DNA of 39,922 nucleotides from JBBRYB01 sp038238115 (GCA_038238115.1 JBBRYB010000031.1:1-39922); one strand, 5' to 3'. Shown: positions 26,821 to 34,615, numbered from the stretch's first letter. Notes: generated by a model not told the origin, from the sequence alone. Numbers and translations are program-made.

Positions 26821-27492
26821 TCAGGTTCGCCCGGCTGGCCACCTGTCGACGTACGACGGGACCGGCAGGCCAGGTCGCAGATCATCGGCCGGGATCGGCG
26901 TTCCCCAAGCATGCTGAATGGGCACGACCCCCGCCCATGCCGGCCAGTCCAGGTCCTCTTCGGGGTCGTCGGGGCCGCCTTCGCTGATTTTCACCGAGCA
27001 TTCGGTCAAGGGCATGGTCAGGAGCAGCGTGGCAGCCAGTTCCTTGCTGGTCGGCTGACGGGCCTCGGCCCACCGACCCGGCAGCAGATGCTCACTCAGC
27101 TGCTCCAGCGCCGCGAGCTTCTCTGCGCCCTCGAGCGCGGTGCAGCAGCCAAGAACCATGACGCTTCGGTAGTTCATGCTCGACTCGAACAGCGAACGCG
27201 CCAGGACCAGCCCGTCGACAAGCGTGACCGAGGCGCAGATCGGCACCGCGGTGGCAAGCTGGCGAAACAGCCGCGAGCCCGTGGAGCCGTGCAGCACCAC
27301 GCTGTCTCCAGTGCGTGCATAGGCGACCGGCAGCGTGTAGGGCTGGTTCTCGTGCACGAGCGCAACATGCGCCACGAGCCCGGCGTCCAGCACCTCGTTC
27401 AGACGCGTCCGGTCCTCCACAGCGAGTTCCGGGAGGCGACGCAGGCGGGTGCGGTCAGTGGCACCGGGGGCAGGCAGGGGCACAGAAGTCAC
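26821..27492 (-). CDS. Pyridoxamine 5'-phosphate oxidase-family (FMN) protein
   Basis: 223 residues of the split-barrel flavin-binding fold (PPOX/NimA-like). The family's LVAHVALVHENQPYTLPVAYAR is near 39-60, VVLHGSTGSRLFRQLA near 65-80 (FMN phosphate contacts), and the FESSMNYRSVMVLGCC strand is near 102-117. Such proteins reduce nitro compounds, biliverdin or F420/FMN-dependent substrates, or act as flavin reductases; the actual substrate is unknown. The start is GTG 27492; a GTG four codons in is an alternative. It is divergent from the small acidic gene at 27591 across ~98 nt. Confidence 0.85.
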   Translation of the reverse strand: MTSVPLPAPGATDRTRLRRLPELAVEDRTRLNEVLDAGLVAHVALVHENQPYTLPVAYARTGDSVVLHGSTGSRLFRQLATAVPICASVTLVDGLVLARSLFESSMNYRSVMVLGCCTALEGAEKLAALEQLSEHLLPGRWAEARQPTSKELAATLLLTMPLTECSVKISEGGPDDPEEDLDWPAWAGVVPIQHAWGTPIPADDLRPGLPVPSYVDRWPAGRT

Positions 27493-27575
27493 GACGACAT
27501 GATCGCAGAGCCACTCACAGCTGTAGCCCGGGATGTTCAGCTCACGGCCCTTCCCATGATCGAGCGTCGCATGAG

Positions 27576-27580
27576 GGGTA
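27576..27580 (+). promoter_or_regulatory. GGGTA element 10 nt before ATG 27591
   Basis: GGGTA followed by exactly 10 nt then ATG, as at 27819-27823 and 28063-28067. GGGTAY is the -10 core of actinobacterial SigB/SigF-type stress promoters. I do not find a matching GTTT -35, so a promoter is only a hypothesis. Confidence 0.4.
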
Positions 27581-27590
27581 GTTTCGGCCT

Positions 27591-27779
27591 ATGACAACAT
27601 CACCGAGCGAGCCCGTCGACAATCCGCAGCTGCCAGACGAGAGTCTGGATTCAGAGCCCGTCGCGCCCTCGTCGGGAGACGACTCTGCGGTCAACCCCTC
27701 CGGCGACGGGACCGACCAGGCGATGCACGACGACCGAAGTCATGACGCCGACTCCGACGTCGATGGCACCTCGCGCTAG
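27591..27779 (+). CDS. Small acidic protein 1 of 3
   Basis: 62 residues, Asp/Ser/Pro-rich (VDNPQLPDESLDSEPVAP, then HDDRSHDADSDVDG), strongly acidic and without hydrophobic core, so probably disordered. No ribosome site before ATG; GGGTA sits 10 nt upstream. It is the first of three such genes in 630 nt. Function unknown; a stress-linked or hydration-linked role is only suggested by composition. Confidence 0.55.
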   Translation: MTTSPSEPVDNPQLPDESLDSEPVAPSSGDDSAVNPSGDGTDQAMHDDRSHDADSDVDGTSR

Positions 27780-27818
27780 AGCAACCTCTGCTGAGACCGA
27801 CATGCCTGTCACCGGCGT

Positions 27819-27823
27819 GGGTA
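27819..27823 (+). promoter_or_regulatory. GGGTA element 10 nt before ATG 27834
   Basis: Same element and spacing as before the genes at 27591 and 28078. Confidence 0.4.
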
Positions 27824-27833
27824 CGGCGCTGCT

Positions 27834-28022
27834 ATGACAAGCCCAGCAGATAAGCCGGTCATCGCACCGAAGCCCACCGACGACGAGCGGGCGCCACGGC
27901 AGAGCGAAGGTGCCGATCGCGGATATGACGACCGCCAGGAAGACGCCACTGCGGACGCCGAGCGCAGGCAGTTCGAGCAGAACGCCGAGCCAGCCGAGGG
28001 AGACCAGCCTCCTCCCGCGTGA
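27834..28022 (+). CDS. Small acidic protein 2 of 3
   Basis: 62 residues: TSPADKPVIAPKPTDDERAP, then QSEGADRGYDDRQEDATADAE and RRQFEQNAEPAEGDQPPPA. Charged and proline-rich, no membrane segment. Same length as the neighbour at 27591 and the same GGGTA-N10-ATG upstream arrangement, so probably regulated alike. No family recognised. Confidence 0.55.
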   Translation: MTSPADKPVIAPKPTDDERAPRQSEGADRGYDDRQEDATADAERRQFEQNAEPAEGDQPPPA

Positions 28023-28062
28023 GTGACGTGACCGGAGCCGAGCGGGTCGCCATGGCCTGGAT

Positions 28063-28067
28063 GGGTA
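28063..28067 (+). promoter_or_regulatory. GGGTA element 10 nt before ATG 28078
   Basis: Third occurrence of the element with the same 10-nt spacing. Confidence 0.4.
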
Positions 28068-28077
28068 CTGCACAGAT

Positions 28078-28223
28078 ATGCCGACGAACCCAGAACAGGC
28101 CAATGGCAGCGACCAGCTCTCGGACCAGCAGGCGCGATCGACGACAGCCAGGTCCCGGAGGACCTGCGGTCAGACGAGGATGAGCTCCTCGACGATGCCG
28201 AGAAGCAGCAGCCACCGAGCTGA
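28078..28223 (+). pseudogene. Small acidic protein 3 of 3, frameshifted
   Basis: ATG 28078 reads MPTNPEQANGSDQLSDQQA, then loses frame near 28135. The next frame gives IDDSQVPEDLRSDEDELL and DDAEKQQPPS with stop at 28221-28223. Joined, it is about 48 acidic residues, like its two neighbours. The lesion is one missing base (or a sequencing error). Read in the first frame alone it becomes Arg/Ser-rich nonsense. Confidence 0.5.
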
Positions 28224-28275
28224 CTCGCGGGGCCCCTGAACCCAATCGTTCGGACGACTCCACCTCAGCCGCAAG

Positions 28276-28539
28276 TCACAGATGGGACGACTGCTCCATG
28301 GCGTCGCACAGGTGTCCGCCGAGGCGGTCGGACGGCATAGCTCCAGGGCGTGCCTCCCGGTTCGAGGCGTGGAGGGAGCCGGCGCCGCGGTGACTGGCGT
28401 GCCCATCACTGTGACGATCCACCTGGATGACGAGTTGGCCGGCAGATCCGCGTGAGTCGAGGGCCATCGCGACGCCGGTCGTTGCCGAGATGGCGAGCAG
28501 AGAGACTCCAGCCACGACGATAAGACGGTCTCTCTGCAT
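28276..28539 (-). CDS. Hypothetical exported small protein
   Basis: 87 residues from ATG 28539, with GGGAGGTAG 4-12 nt upstream (complement of 28543-28551). The start MQRDRLIVVAGVSLLAISAT is a typical signal peptide, with a likely cut near Ala-Met-Ala. The remainder is His/Ser/Arg-rich (RHSDGHASHRGAGSLHASN) and shows no family I know. Codon-position GC bias is modest, so a frameshift in the mature part is possible. Confidence 0.45.
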   Translation of the reverse strand: MQRDRLIVVAGVSLLAISATTGVAMALDSRGSAGQLVIQVDRHSDGHASHRGAGSLHASNREARPGAMPSDRLGGHLCDAMEQSSHL

Positions 28540-28780
28540 ACGGCTACCTCCCTGCCCATCCAAGCGTTCCTGCCCCGGACGAGACTCAGTATGCTCTCAT
28601 CACCAGGTCGATGACAGGGCTCGGCGCAGCAGCCACGCGGCGCGGACGTCGGGCTGCACAACCTGGCGGCGCAAGAAGCGGCGAAAACCGGTCATCTTAA
28701 CGGTCAGAACTGGCCGCCGACCGTCCCATTCAGGGGTAGTTGGAGGCCCCTTTCGACTCCCCTGAGTGATAGGTTCGGCA

Positions 28781-28818
28781 CTTAAAGTAAAGACATTTAC
28801 GGATTAAAAGGGATAAAA
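28781..28818 (+). promoter_or_regulatory. AT-rich promoter candidate of the repeat peptide gene
   Basis: The tract is about 70% A/T in a ~65% GC window and contains TAAAG-like and GGATAA boxes (TAAA at 28787, GGATAA at about 28811). The spacing is near but not equal to a FliA-type promoter. Sequence-only guess. Confidence 0.3.
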
Positions 28819-28822
28819 CGGG

Positions 28823-28868
28823 CTAGTCGCGCAGAAAAAGTGGACCAAGAGGGGTCCATTCTGACTAG
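28823..28868 (+). promoter_or_regulatory. Structured leader upstream of the repeat peptide
   Basis: Three nested stems: CTAGT/ACTAG (28823-28827 with 28864-28868), CAGAA/TTCTG (28832-28836 with 28859-28863) and TGGACC/GGTCCA (28841-28846 with 28853-28858) around loop AAGAGG. The loop plus 3' strand GAGGGGT (28849-28855) can alternatively pair with ACCCCTC (28913-28919) or, by GAGGGG, with CCCCTC directly before the ATG (28935-28940). This switch-like arrangement could control translation. No known riboswitch class is matched. Confidence 0.45.
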
Positions 28869-28940
28869 AAGACTGTCATGCTAGGCGAGGCGCTTTGGAC
28901 CACCGGAGAGCTACCCCTCACTTAGCAAGGATCGCCCCTC

Positions 28941-29171
28941 ATGCGTAAGCCCACCCTGCGTCGTTTCGCTACCTCCACTCTAGCTCTGGTCGCCACGGCC
29001 GCCCTCAGCCTCGGAGTCTCCACTGAAGCATGGGGCAAGACCGTCGCCTGGGACGCACACTCCACCACGGGCAAGACCGTCGCCTGGGACGCACACGCCA
29101 CCACCACGGGCAAGACCGTCGCCTGGGACGCACACGCCACCACCACGGGCAAGACCGTCGCCTGGGACTAG
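28941..29171 (+). CDS. Exported four-repeat GKTVAWD peptide
   Basis: 76 residues. Signal peptide: basic RKPTLRRFATST, hydrophobic LALVATAALSLGV, likely cut after STEA. The mature ~45 residues are only four repeats of GKTVAWDAH joined by STT, ATTT and ATTT, the last ending GKTVAWD with no tail. The repeat codons are identical at DNA level (27-base units at 29034, 29070 and 29109, partial at 29148). AAGGAT lies about 10 nt upstream. The start follows the foldable leader, and a PAS-GGDEF-EAL gene follows 107 nt downstream. I recognise no family. Beta-strand-forming (amyloid or matrix) or peptide-signal roles are possible inferences. Confidence 0.75.
   Translation: MRKPTLRRFATSTLALVATAALSLGVSTEAWGKTVAWDAHSTTGKTVAWDAHATTTGKTVAWDAHATTTGKTVAWD
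29034..29168 (+). repeat. Four near-identical coding repeats
   Basis: 27-base units GGCAAGACCGTCGCCTGGGA... begin at 29034, 29070 and 29109, with a 21-base partial at 29148. Linkers are 9, 12 and 12 bases, keeping frame. Confidence 0.9.
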
Positions 29172-29216
29172 AAGCACACCCTCGATCCTTGGGCCCATCA
29201 CTGAACGCTGGGAACG

Positions 29217-29242
29217 CAACCACGGGGTAACGGTGTGTGGTT
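29217..29242. terminator. Inverted repeat between repeat peptide and GGDEF-EAL gene
   Basis: AACCAC and GTGGTT pair around a 13-base loop, just before the GGDEF-EAL start region. It may attenuate or partly terminate readthrough from the peptide gene. Low certainty. Confidence 0.3.
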
Positions 29243-29278
29243 AGACTCCACTAACCCCCACAGGAACCTCGGTACCAC

Positions 29279-32014
29279 GTGATCCGAACCATGCAAGGAG
29301 CAACGTCTCGCGGCCTTCGGCTCGCGAGCGCTGGCATGGTTGTGTGCGGAATCACCTACGCGACGCTGCTACTGATCACGCTCGACTCACACACGCCCAA
29401 TCTGAGTGCCCCGACCGCCGTGGCGATTACGGCCCTGCTGGTGTACTTGCACTCCAAACCGCGACGCAGCGTGGCAAACAGCGGCAATGTCGAGAGCATC
29501 CACCTCGATGAGGTGCCCTTCGTACCCTTGCTGGTCCTGGTGGTGCCTTGGCAGGCGATGTGCGTCGTTGTCGTCGCGTCCTTGGCAGGCAGCGTGGCCG
29601 CTCGACGAAGCGTGCTGAAGACTGCATTCAACATCGGCCAGACGCTGACGGCCACTGCCGTCGGCATCAGCGTTGTTGCCCTGCTCGGCGTCCAACCGAC
29701 GAGCACACCCACCGTGTGGGAGGCGCTTGCAGGGATGTTGGGCGCTCTGGCGCTCACCCTCACCACCACGCTCTGCGTCCGGACCATTGCGGCCTATGCC
29801 TCAGGGAAACCGTGGCTGAACGGGTTCAGCGACGTCCCGGAGCGGCTCATTCCGTGGACCGGCGCCGTCACGCTCGGCGGCATCGCAGCCATCTGCGTCG
29901 GCATCTACCCATTGTCGGCTGTCCTCGTGCTCATCGTCGTCGCCTTCGTTCATCGCGCGTATGCGGCCACGATCGTGGAGACCTACGCGCGTCGCCGCTC
30001 AGAGCAGGTCCAGGCCGCCATCGTCTCCCTGCGTACACGCACCGACCCGGAGGCCGTTCAGACCGACCTGCTGGTGACCGCTCGGGAGCTGCTAGGGGCT
30101 GGTCAGGCAGAAATCGTCCATGAAAGTGATGCCGACCCGAGCCGTTCCTTCAGTGCCCCGCTCGGAACTGGCCAACGGCTGCGCGTGGGCCAGCGCCGAG
30201 GCACCGACCAATGGGACGAGCGCGACCGCGACACGTTGGTGACGCTGGCCGGAGTTGCAGGCGACGTACTCCGCTCAGCGGAGCTGATCGCTCGCCTGCG
30301 CACGATCACGAACTCGCAGAGTGAAGGCGTCATCGCGCTCGACATGGAGGCCTCGATCACGTTTGCGAATCCGGCGGCGGTGCACATGCTCGGATGCAAC
30401 AGTGACGCCGAGGTCCTGGGCAGTCCGCTCAAGGACAAGCTGATGCTCCGACACGGGCGCATCCCGATCGACTTCGCCAGCATGGTCGAAGGACAGTTCG
30501 TCGCCCAGGACGCTGACGCCACACTAGGGCCCAACGACGGTGACACGCTCGACATCGCCTACAGCATCACTCCACTGCGAGCCGAGGGAGCCCATGTGGG
30601 CGCCGTCCTCGTGCTGCGCGACGTCACCGAGCGCCGGGCGTTCCAGGACGAGCTGACCCGCCGTGCTCTGCACGACGAGCTCACGGGTCTGCCCAACAGG
30701 CGACTGCTCCTCGAGCGCCTGGATCACGCGCTGGCACGAACGAGCAGCACCGGCATCAACCATGGCCTGCTCTTCCTCGACCTGGACCGGTTCAAGCTGG
30801 TCAACGACTCGTATGGCCACCTCGTCGGTGACAAGCTCCTCATCCAGGTCGGCAACCGATTGCTCGGCGGACTCTCGCCGGGTGACTCGGTGGCGCGGAT
30901 GTCCGGCGACGAGTTCATCGTGCTCGTGGAGGACGTCAGCGAGATGGAGACGGTGACCGATGTCGCCGAGCGACTGCTTCGGATCCTCCAGGAACCCTTC
31001 GAGGTCGACGGTCACTACATCTTCATGTCGGCGTCGATCGGGGTGGGGCTCACACAGTTCGACCAGGCGCGCGACGACGTACTCGCGGCCATCGATGCTG
31101 CCACGTATGCCGCGAAGGCCGCCGGGCGCAACTGTTACTGCGTGTCTACCGACGCGTCCGTCGACGAGGCACGCGCCCGCCTCGACCTCGAAGTCAGCCT
31201 GCGCCACGGGCTCGACGACGACGAGCTTGAGCTGCACTACCAGCCGATCGTGACCACCGACAACGGTGACGTCGTCGGCGTTGAGGCACTCGTGCGATGG
31301 CGCTCTCCGCAACGTGGCGTGCTGTGGCCAGGACAGTTCGTGCCCATCGCGGAGGAGACCGGCCTCATCGTGCCGATGGGCCGCTGGGTGCTCGAAGAGG
31401 CGTGCCGAGATGTCCAGGCATGGACGCTGCGTAACCCTGACCGTCCGCCTTTGACGGTCTCCGTCAACCTGTCGGCGCTCCAGTTCGCTCAGCACCGGCT
31501 TGCCGAGGATGTCGCCGAAACGCTACGCACGTCAGGGCTCCCGGCTTCCCAGCTGTGCCTCGAGATCACCGAAACCGTCTTGATGAACGACACGGCCGGC
31601 ACTCAGGCCACGCTCGACGCCCTGCACGAGCTGGGGGTCTCGGTCGCCATCGACGACTTCGGCACCGGATACTCGTCGCTGTCCTACCTGAAGAAGTTCG
31701 CCATCGACGTGGTCAAGCTCGACCGGACCTTCATCGTCGGTCTGGTCACCGACCCGGTCGACGCGGAGATCGCCAGCGCCGTCATCCGGCTCTCCTCCGC
31801 GCTCAAGATCAACACCGTGGCCGAGGGTGTGGAGACCGAGAGTCAGCGCCAGATGCTCGTCGAACTGGGCTGCCCCCTGATCCAGGGCTACCTCACAGCG
31901 CGGCCTCTGACCGCAGCGGACTTCCTGGCCTTTTGGGACCGCGGCTACACCGATACCTCGCATCCGGCCTTCGAGCTGGCGCCGGACTATCCAGCCCACC
32001 AGGCCACCAGCTGA
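29279..32014 (+). CDS. Membrane PAS-GGDEF-EAL cyclic-di-GMP protein
   Basis: 911 residues from GTG 29279 (AGGA 13 nt upstream; an in-frame ATG at 29291 is an alternative). The N-terminal ~225 residues hold about six to eight membrane helices of MASE-like sensor type; then a GAF-like stretch (about 240-335), a PAS domain (about 340-455, ending VLVLRDVTERR), a GGDEF domain with SGDEF (near 542-546; Ser for first Gly) and an EAL domain. Phosphodiesterase residues look complete: EALVRW, VNLSALQF, EITETVL, IDDFGTGYSS, VVKLDRTF and EGVE, QGYL. So it probably cleaves c-di-GMP; the cyclase half may be active or a GTP sensor. It immediately follows the repeat peptide gene. Confidence 0.92.
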   Translation: MIRTMQGATSRGLRLASAGMVVCGITYATLLLITLDSHTPNLSAPTAVAITALLVYLHSKPRRSVANSGNVESIHLDEVPFVPLLVLVVPWQAMCVVVVASLAGSVAARRSVLKTAFNIGQTLTATAVGISVVALLGVQPTSTPTVWEALAGMLGALALTLTTTLCVRTIAAYASGKPWLNGFSDVPERLIPWTGAVTLGGIAAICVGIYPLSAVLVLIVVAFVHRAYAATIVETYARRRSEQVQAAIVSLRTRTDPEAVQTDLLVTARELLGAGQAEIVHESDADPSRSFSAPLGTGQRLRVGQRRGTDQWDERDRDTLVTLAGVAGDVLRSAELIARLRTITNSQSEGVIALDMEASITFANPAAVHMLGCNSDAEVLGSPLKDKLMLRHGRIPIDFASMVEGQFVAQDADATLGPNDGDTLDIAYSITPLRAEGAHVGAVLVLRDVTERRAFQDELTRRALHDELTGLPNRRLLLERLDHALARTSSTGINHGLLFLDLDRFKLVNDSYGHLVGDKLLIQVGNRLLGGLSPGDSVARMSGDEFIVLVEDVSEMETVTDVAERLLRILQEPFEVDGHYIFMSASIGVGLTQFDQARDDVLAAIDAATYAAKAAGRNCYCVSTDASVDEARARLDLEVSLRHGLDDDELELHYQPIVTTDNGDVVGVEALVRWRSPQRGVLWPGQFVPIAEETGLIVPMGRWVLEEACRDVQAWTLRNPDRPPLTVSVNLSALQFAQHRLAEDVAETLRTSGLPASQLCLEITETVLMNDTAGTQATLDALHELGVSVAIDDFGTGYSSLSYLKKFAIDVVKLDRTFIVGLVTDPVDAEIASAVIRLSSALKINTVAEGVETESQRQMLVELGCPLIQGYLTARPLTAADFLAFWDRGYTDTSHPAFELAPDYPAHQATS

Positions 32015-32080
32015 CCGCTGCCACATCGACGCGCCTGCCTGGCCGGAGCCCAACTGACCTTCGTGGCCTGAGCTTGCCAA

Positions 32081-33034
32081 TCAGCTGCGACGGGCCGCCA
32101 GGCGTGCCTTCAGGCTGTCACGCTTGTGCTCGAACCGCCTCGCCTGGCTGTCGAGCCCGTCGAGGAACTCCGACAGCTCGGTGCGCGCCTGCTCGCCAAC
32201 GTCTGAGAGCCCCTCACGTTCGAACACCTTCCAGTAGCGGAGCACCGGCATCACGACATCGTCGCGATGCTGCCGCAGGTCGTAGATCCCGTCGATGGCC
32301 ATCTCGACGGCCTTGCGCTGGAAGCCAGGGATGTCGGCGCCCGGCATCTCGAACGTCTTGACGACCTCGGTGATGGCCCGCATGGTCTGGTCGGGGTCCA
32401 GCTCGAGCGCGGCGTTGAGCAGGTTGCGATAGAAGATCATGTGCAGGTTCTCGTCTGCGGCGATGCGCGCCAGCAGCTGGTCGGCGATCGGATCGCCGGT
32501 GGCCCGGCCGGTGTTGCGGTGTGAAACCCGGGTCGCGAGTTCCTGGAACGATACATATGCAAGGGAGCGGAGGACGCTCTGGTCGTTGGCCGACCGGTAG
32601 CCCTTCGACATGTGCTCCATGCGCAGCTGCTCCAGCTGCACGGGATCGACGGCGCGGGTCACGGTCAGGTAGTCGCGCAGGGCGATGGCGTGCCGGCCCT
32701 CCTCCGCGGTCCAGCGGTGCACCCAGTCACCCCAGGCCTGCTCGCGTCCAAAGAGCACCGCGATCTCGTGGTGGTAGCTCGGCAGGTTGTCCTCTGTCAG
32801 CAGGTTGATGATGAGCGCCGAGCGAGCCACGTCGCTGAGCTTCGAGTCGGCCTCCATCCAGGCGTCCCCGCCGAGCGGACCGTCATAGGTCCGACCTTGG
32901 CTCCAGGGGACGTATTCGTGCGGAAACCATTGCTTCGCGACCGGAATATGGCGGTCGAGCTCTTTTTCGACCACCGGGTTGAGCTCGAGCAAGATTTCGG
33001 TCTGGGTCAGGCTGCGCTGTGCTGACAGGGTCAT
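32081..33034 (-). CDS. desA: Soluble acyl-ACP desaturase (DesA-type)
   Basis: 317 residues of the ferritin-like diiron acyl-ACP desaturase family. Iron ligands appear as Glu in LLTEDNLPSYHHE, EEGRH (near 111-115) and ADENLH (near 191-196). It introduces a double bond into acyl-ACP with ferredoxin electrons, adjusting membrane fluidity. GGGAG (complement of 33044-33048) lies 9 nt before ATG 33034. Upstream sits the TACG-N4-CGTA array. Its electron donor is not nearby, and its end converges with the GGDEF-EAL gene. Confidence 0.9.
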   Translation of the reverse strand: MTLSAQRSLTQTEILLELNPVVEKELDRHIPVAKQWFPHEYVPWSQGRTYDGPLGGDAWMEADSKLSDVARSALIINLLTEDNLPSYHHEIAVLFGREQAWGDWVHRWTAEEGRHAIALRDYLTVTRAVDPVQLEQLRMEHMSKGYRSANDQSVLRSLAYVSFQELATRVSHRNTGRATGDPIADQLLARIAADENLHMIFYRNLLNAALELDPDQTMRAITEVVKTFEMPGADIPGFQRKAVEMAIDGIYDLRQHRDDVVMPVLRYWKVFEREGLSDVGEQARTELSEFLDGLDSQARRFEHKRDSLKARLAARRS

Positions 33035-33054
33035 GACGTTAGTCTCCCAGGCTT

Positions 33055-33087
33055 ACCTACGTTTGCGTAACCTACGCTACCGTAACC
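33055..33087. promoter_or_regulatory. Two tandem TACG-N4-CGTA palindromes upstream of desA
   Basis: TACG (33058-33061) with CGTA (33066-33069), and TACG (33073-33076) with CGTA (33081-33084), centres 15 bp apart. The array lies about 24-50 nt before the desA ATG, in the promoter or 5' leader. TetR-family fatty-acid repressors use palindromes of this style, but no TetR gene is in the window. Confidence 0.6.
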
Positions 33088-33198
33088 TGCGTCTCATCGG
33101 ACGGCGAACACCCAGGAGCGTCACTGCAGACATGACCCGGCGCTGGTCCGCGGAGGTCAACGATGCGGGCCTACGGGCCCCGACCCCTGGTTCGGCGC

Positions 33199-34467
33199 TC
33201 ACCAGTTCGGCAGGACCGAGGCGACCGCCCACAGCGCCAGGGTGGCGAGTACGACGTTGGCCGGGACGGTGAGCAGGCCCAAGATGGTAAAGCGCCGCCA
33301 CGACGGTGAAAGCCTGTGTCTCGCCAGCACCCGCCGCCACAGCAGCGTCGCGAGCGAGCCGGGGTAGGTCAGGTTCGGGCCGATGTTGACGCCGATGAGA
33401 ACCGCTAACACGGCTGCCGGTCCCACCGCGGCCGCTGGCGCCAGCAGGATCAGCAGCGCCGGAAGGTTGTTGACCACATTGGCCAGCACGGTGGCGATGC
33501 CGGCGAACACCAGCAACGCGACAAGGGTGTCCGTGTCCGGCGCGAGGTTGGTGATCCATCGACCGAGCCCGCTGTCGACAACGCCACGCACGACGACGGC
33601 CAGGGCGAAAACGAAGAGCAGGAACGGTACGTCGATGGCGCTGACCACGCCGCGCAGGCTCACCAGCCCGCGGCTGCTCGCGTGCGCACCCAGCACCAGG
33701 GCACCGGCGATCGCCACCCAGTAGGGCTCCACGCCGACGAACGAGCTGGCGACGAATCCGGCCAACGTGGCGATCAGGACCCCGATCGCGGCGTGCGGCG
33801 TCTCGATCGTGGCAGCCACCCGCGGCTCCTGCTGGTCGGGTCCGGTCGCTGCAGACTCGGCGAAGTCGTGGCGGAAGAACAGCCGCAACACGACGTACTC
33901 GATGACCAAGACCACGACGAAGGGTGCCGCCATCAGGGCCGCGAAGTGCACGAGGGTGAGCCCACTGGCGGCAATGGCCAGCAGATTGGTCAAGTTGGCC
34001 ATGGGAAGGAGCAGGGACGCGGAGTTCGCCAGATGGCCCGTGGCGTAGACGTGGGCGCGGGCGGGCACCTTCATCCGCAGCGCGGTCGCGATGACGACAG
34101 GGGTCAACAGCACGACGGTTGCGTCGAGGCTGAGCACCGACGTGATGCCCGCGGACAGCACGAAGACGTGAAGGAGCAGGCGCGAGCCACTTGCTCCGCT
34201 CGTGCGTGACAGCCACTGCCCGGCGGCATCGAAGAGCCCTTCGACCGCGCACAGATGCGCCAACACGAGCACCGCCGCCAAAAACACGAGCACCGGCAGG
34301 AACCGGTCGAGCTCGCTGCGGATATCACCAACGCTCACCACACCGAAGACGAGCAGGATTGCCGCTGCCGGCACCGCGACCAGCGCCTCCGGCAGCCCAT
34401 GAGGACGCGCGACCGCAGCGACCAGGACGACCGCCAGCAAGAAGAAGGACGCGATCTCCCCAGCCAT
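33199..34467 (-). CDS. ArsB/SLC13-type membrane transporter
   Basis: 422 residues with about 11-12 membrane segments arranged in two halves, as in the ArsB (arsenite) and DASS/SLC13 anion transporters. The segments LSLDATVVLLTPVVIATAL (near 112-130) and IATVLANVVNNLPALLILLAP (near 325-345) match the repeated helix-hairpin signatures; GVNIGPNLTYPGSLATLLWRR (near 360-380) is typical of ArsB-like members. No arsR or arsC lies beside it, so arsenite export is uncertain and another anion or carboxylate is possible. ATG 34467 lacks a good ribosome site. It follows marR on the same strand across ~148 nt. Confidence 0.82.
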   Translation of the reverse strand: MAGEIASFFLLAVVLVAAVARPHGLPEALVAVPAAAILLVFGVVSVGDIRSELDRFLPVLVFLAAVLVLAHLCAVEGLFDAAGQWLSRTSGASGSRLLLHVFVLSAGITSVLSLDATVVLLTPVVIATALRMKVPARAHVYATGHLANSASLLLPMANLTNLLAIAASGLTLVHFAALMAAPFVVVLVIEYVVLRLFFRHDFAESAATGPDQQEPRVAATIETPHAAIGVLIATLAGFVASSFVGVEPYWVAIAGALVLGAHASSRGLVSLRGVVSAIDVPFLLFVFALAVVVRGVVDSGLGRWITNLAPDTDTLVALLVFAGIATVLANVVNNLPALLILLAPAAAVGPAAVLAVLIGVNIGPNLTYPGSLATLLWRRVLARHRLSPSWRRFTILGLLTVPANVVLATLALWAVASVLPNW

Positions 34468-34615
34468 GACGGGGAGAACCTACACCGCCCTCGGCGAACC
34501 GCAGACTGGCCCGGCGGTTGCGGGTCAGGGATTCATCAGCAGCCTAGTAACAGAGCGGGCGGGGGCCAGCAGCGGGAAGGTGGTCCTCGGTCCGGAATGA
34601 GCACGCTGGGTGCGC

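Larger units (their letters stand above)
28224..28940. other. Gap before the repeat peptide gene
   Basis: Contains the minus-strand secreted-peptide candidate (28276-28539), an AT-rich tract (28781-28818) unusual for this DNA, and the foldable leader at 28823-28868. No other gene supported. Confidence 0.5.

Noticed and set aside
27576..28067. Definite SigB/SigF promoters
   Set aside because: No matching GTTT -35 boxes at proper spacing, so only the shared GGGTA element is reported.
28823..28940. c-di-GMP-I (GEMM) riboswitch before the repeat peptide
   Set aside because: The GEMM core bases and tetraloop-receptor pattern are not found; kept only as an unclassified foldable leader.
29005..29223. 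Minus-strand repeat proteins opposite the GKTVAWD gene
   Set aside because: They are shadows of the coding repeats; only the plus strand has a signal peptide and terminates cleanly.
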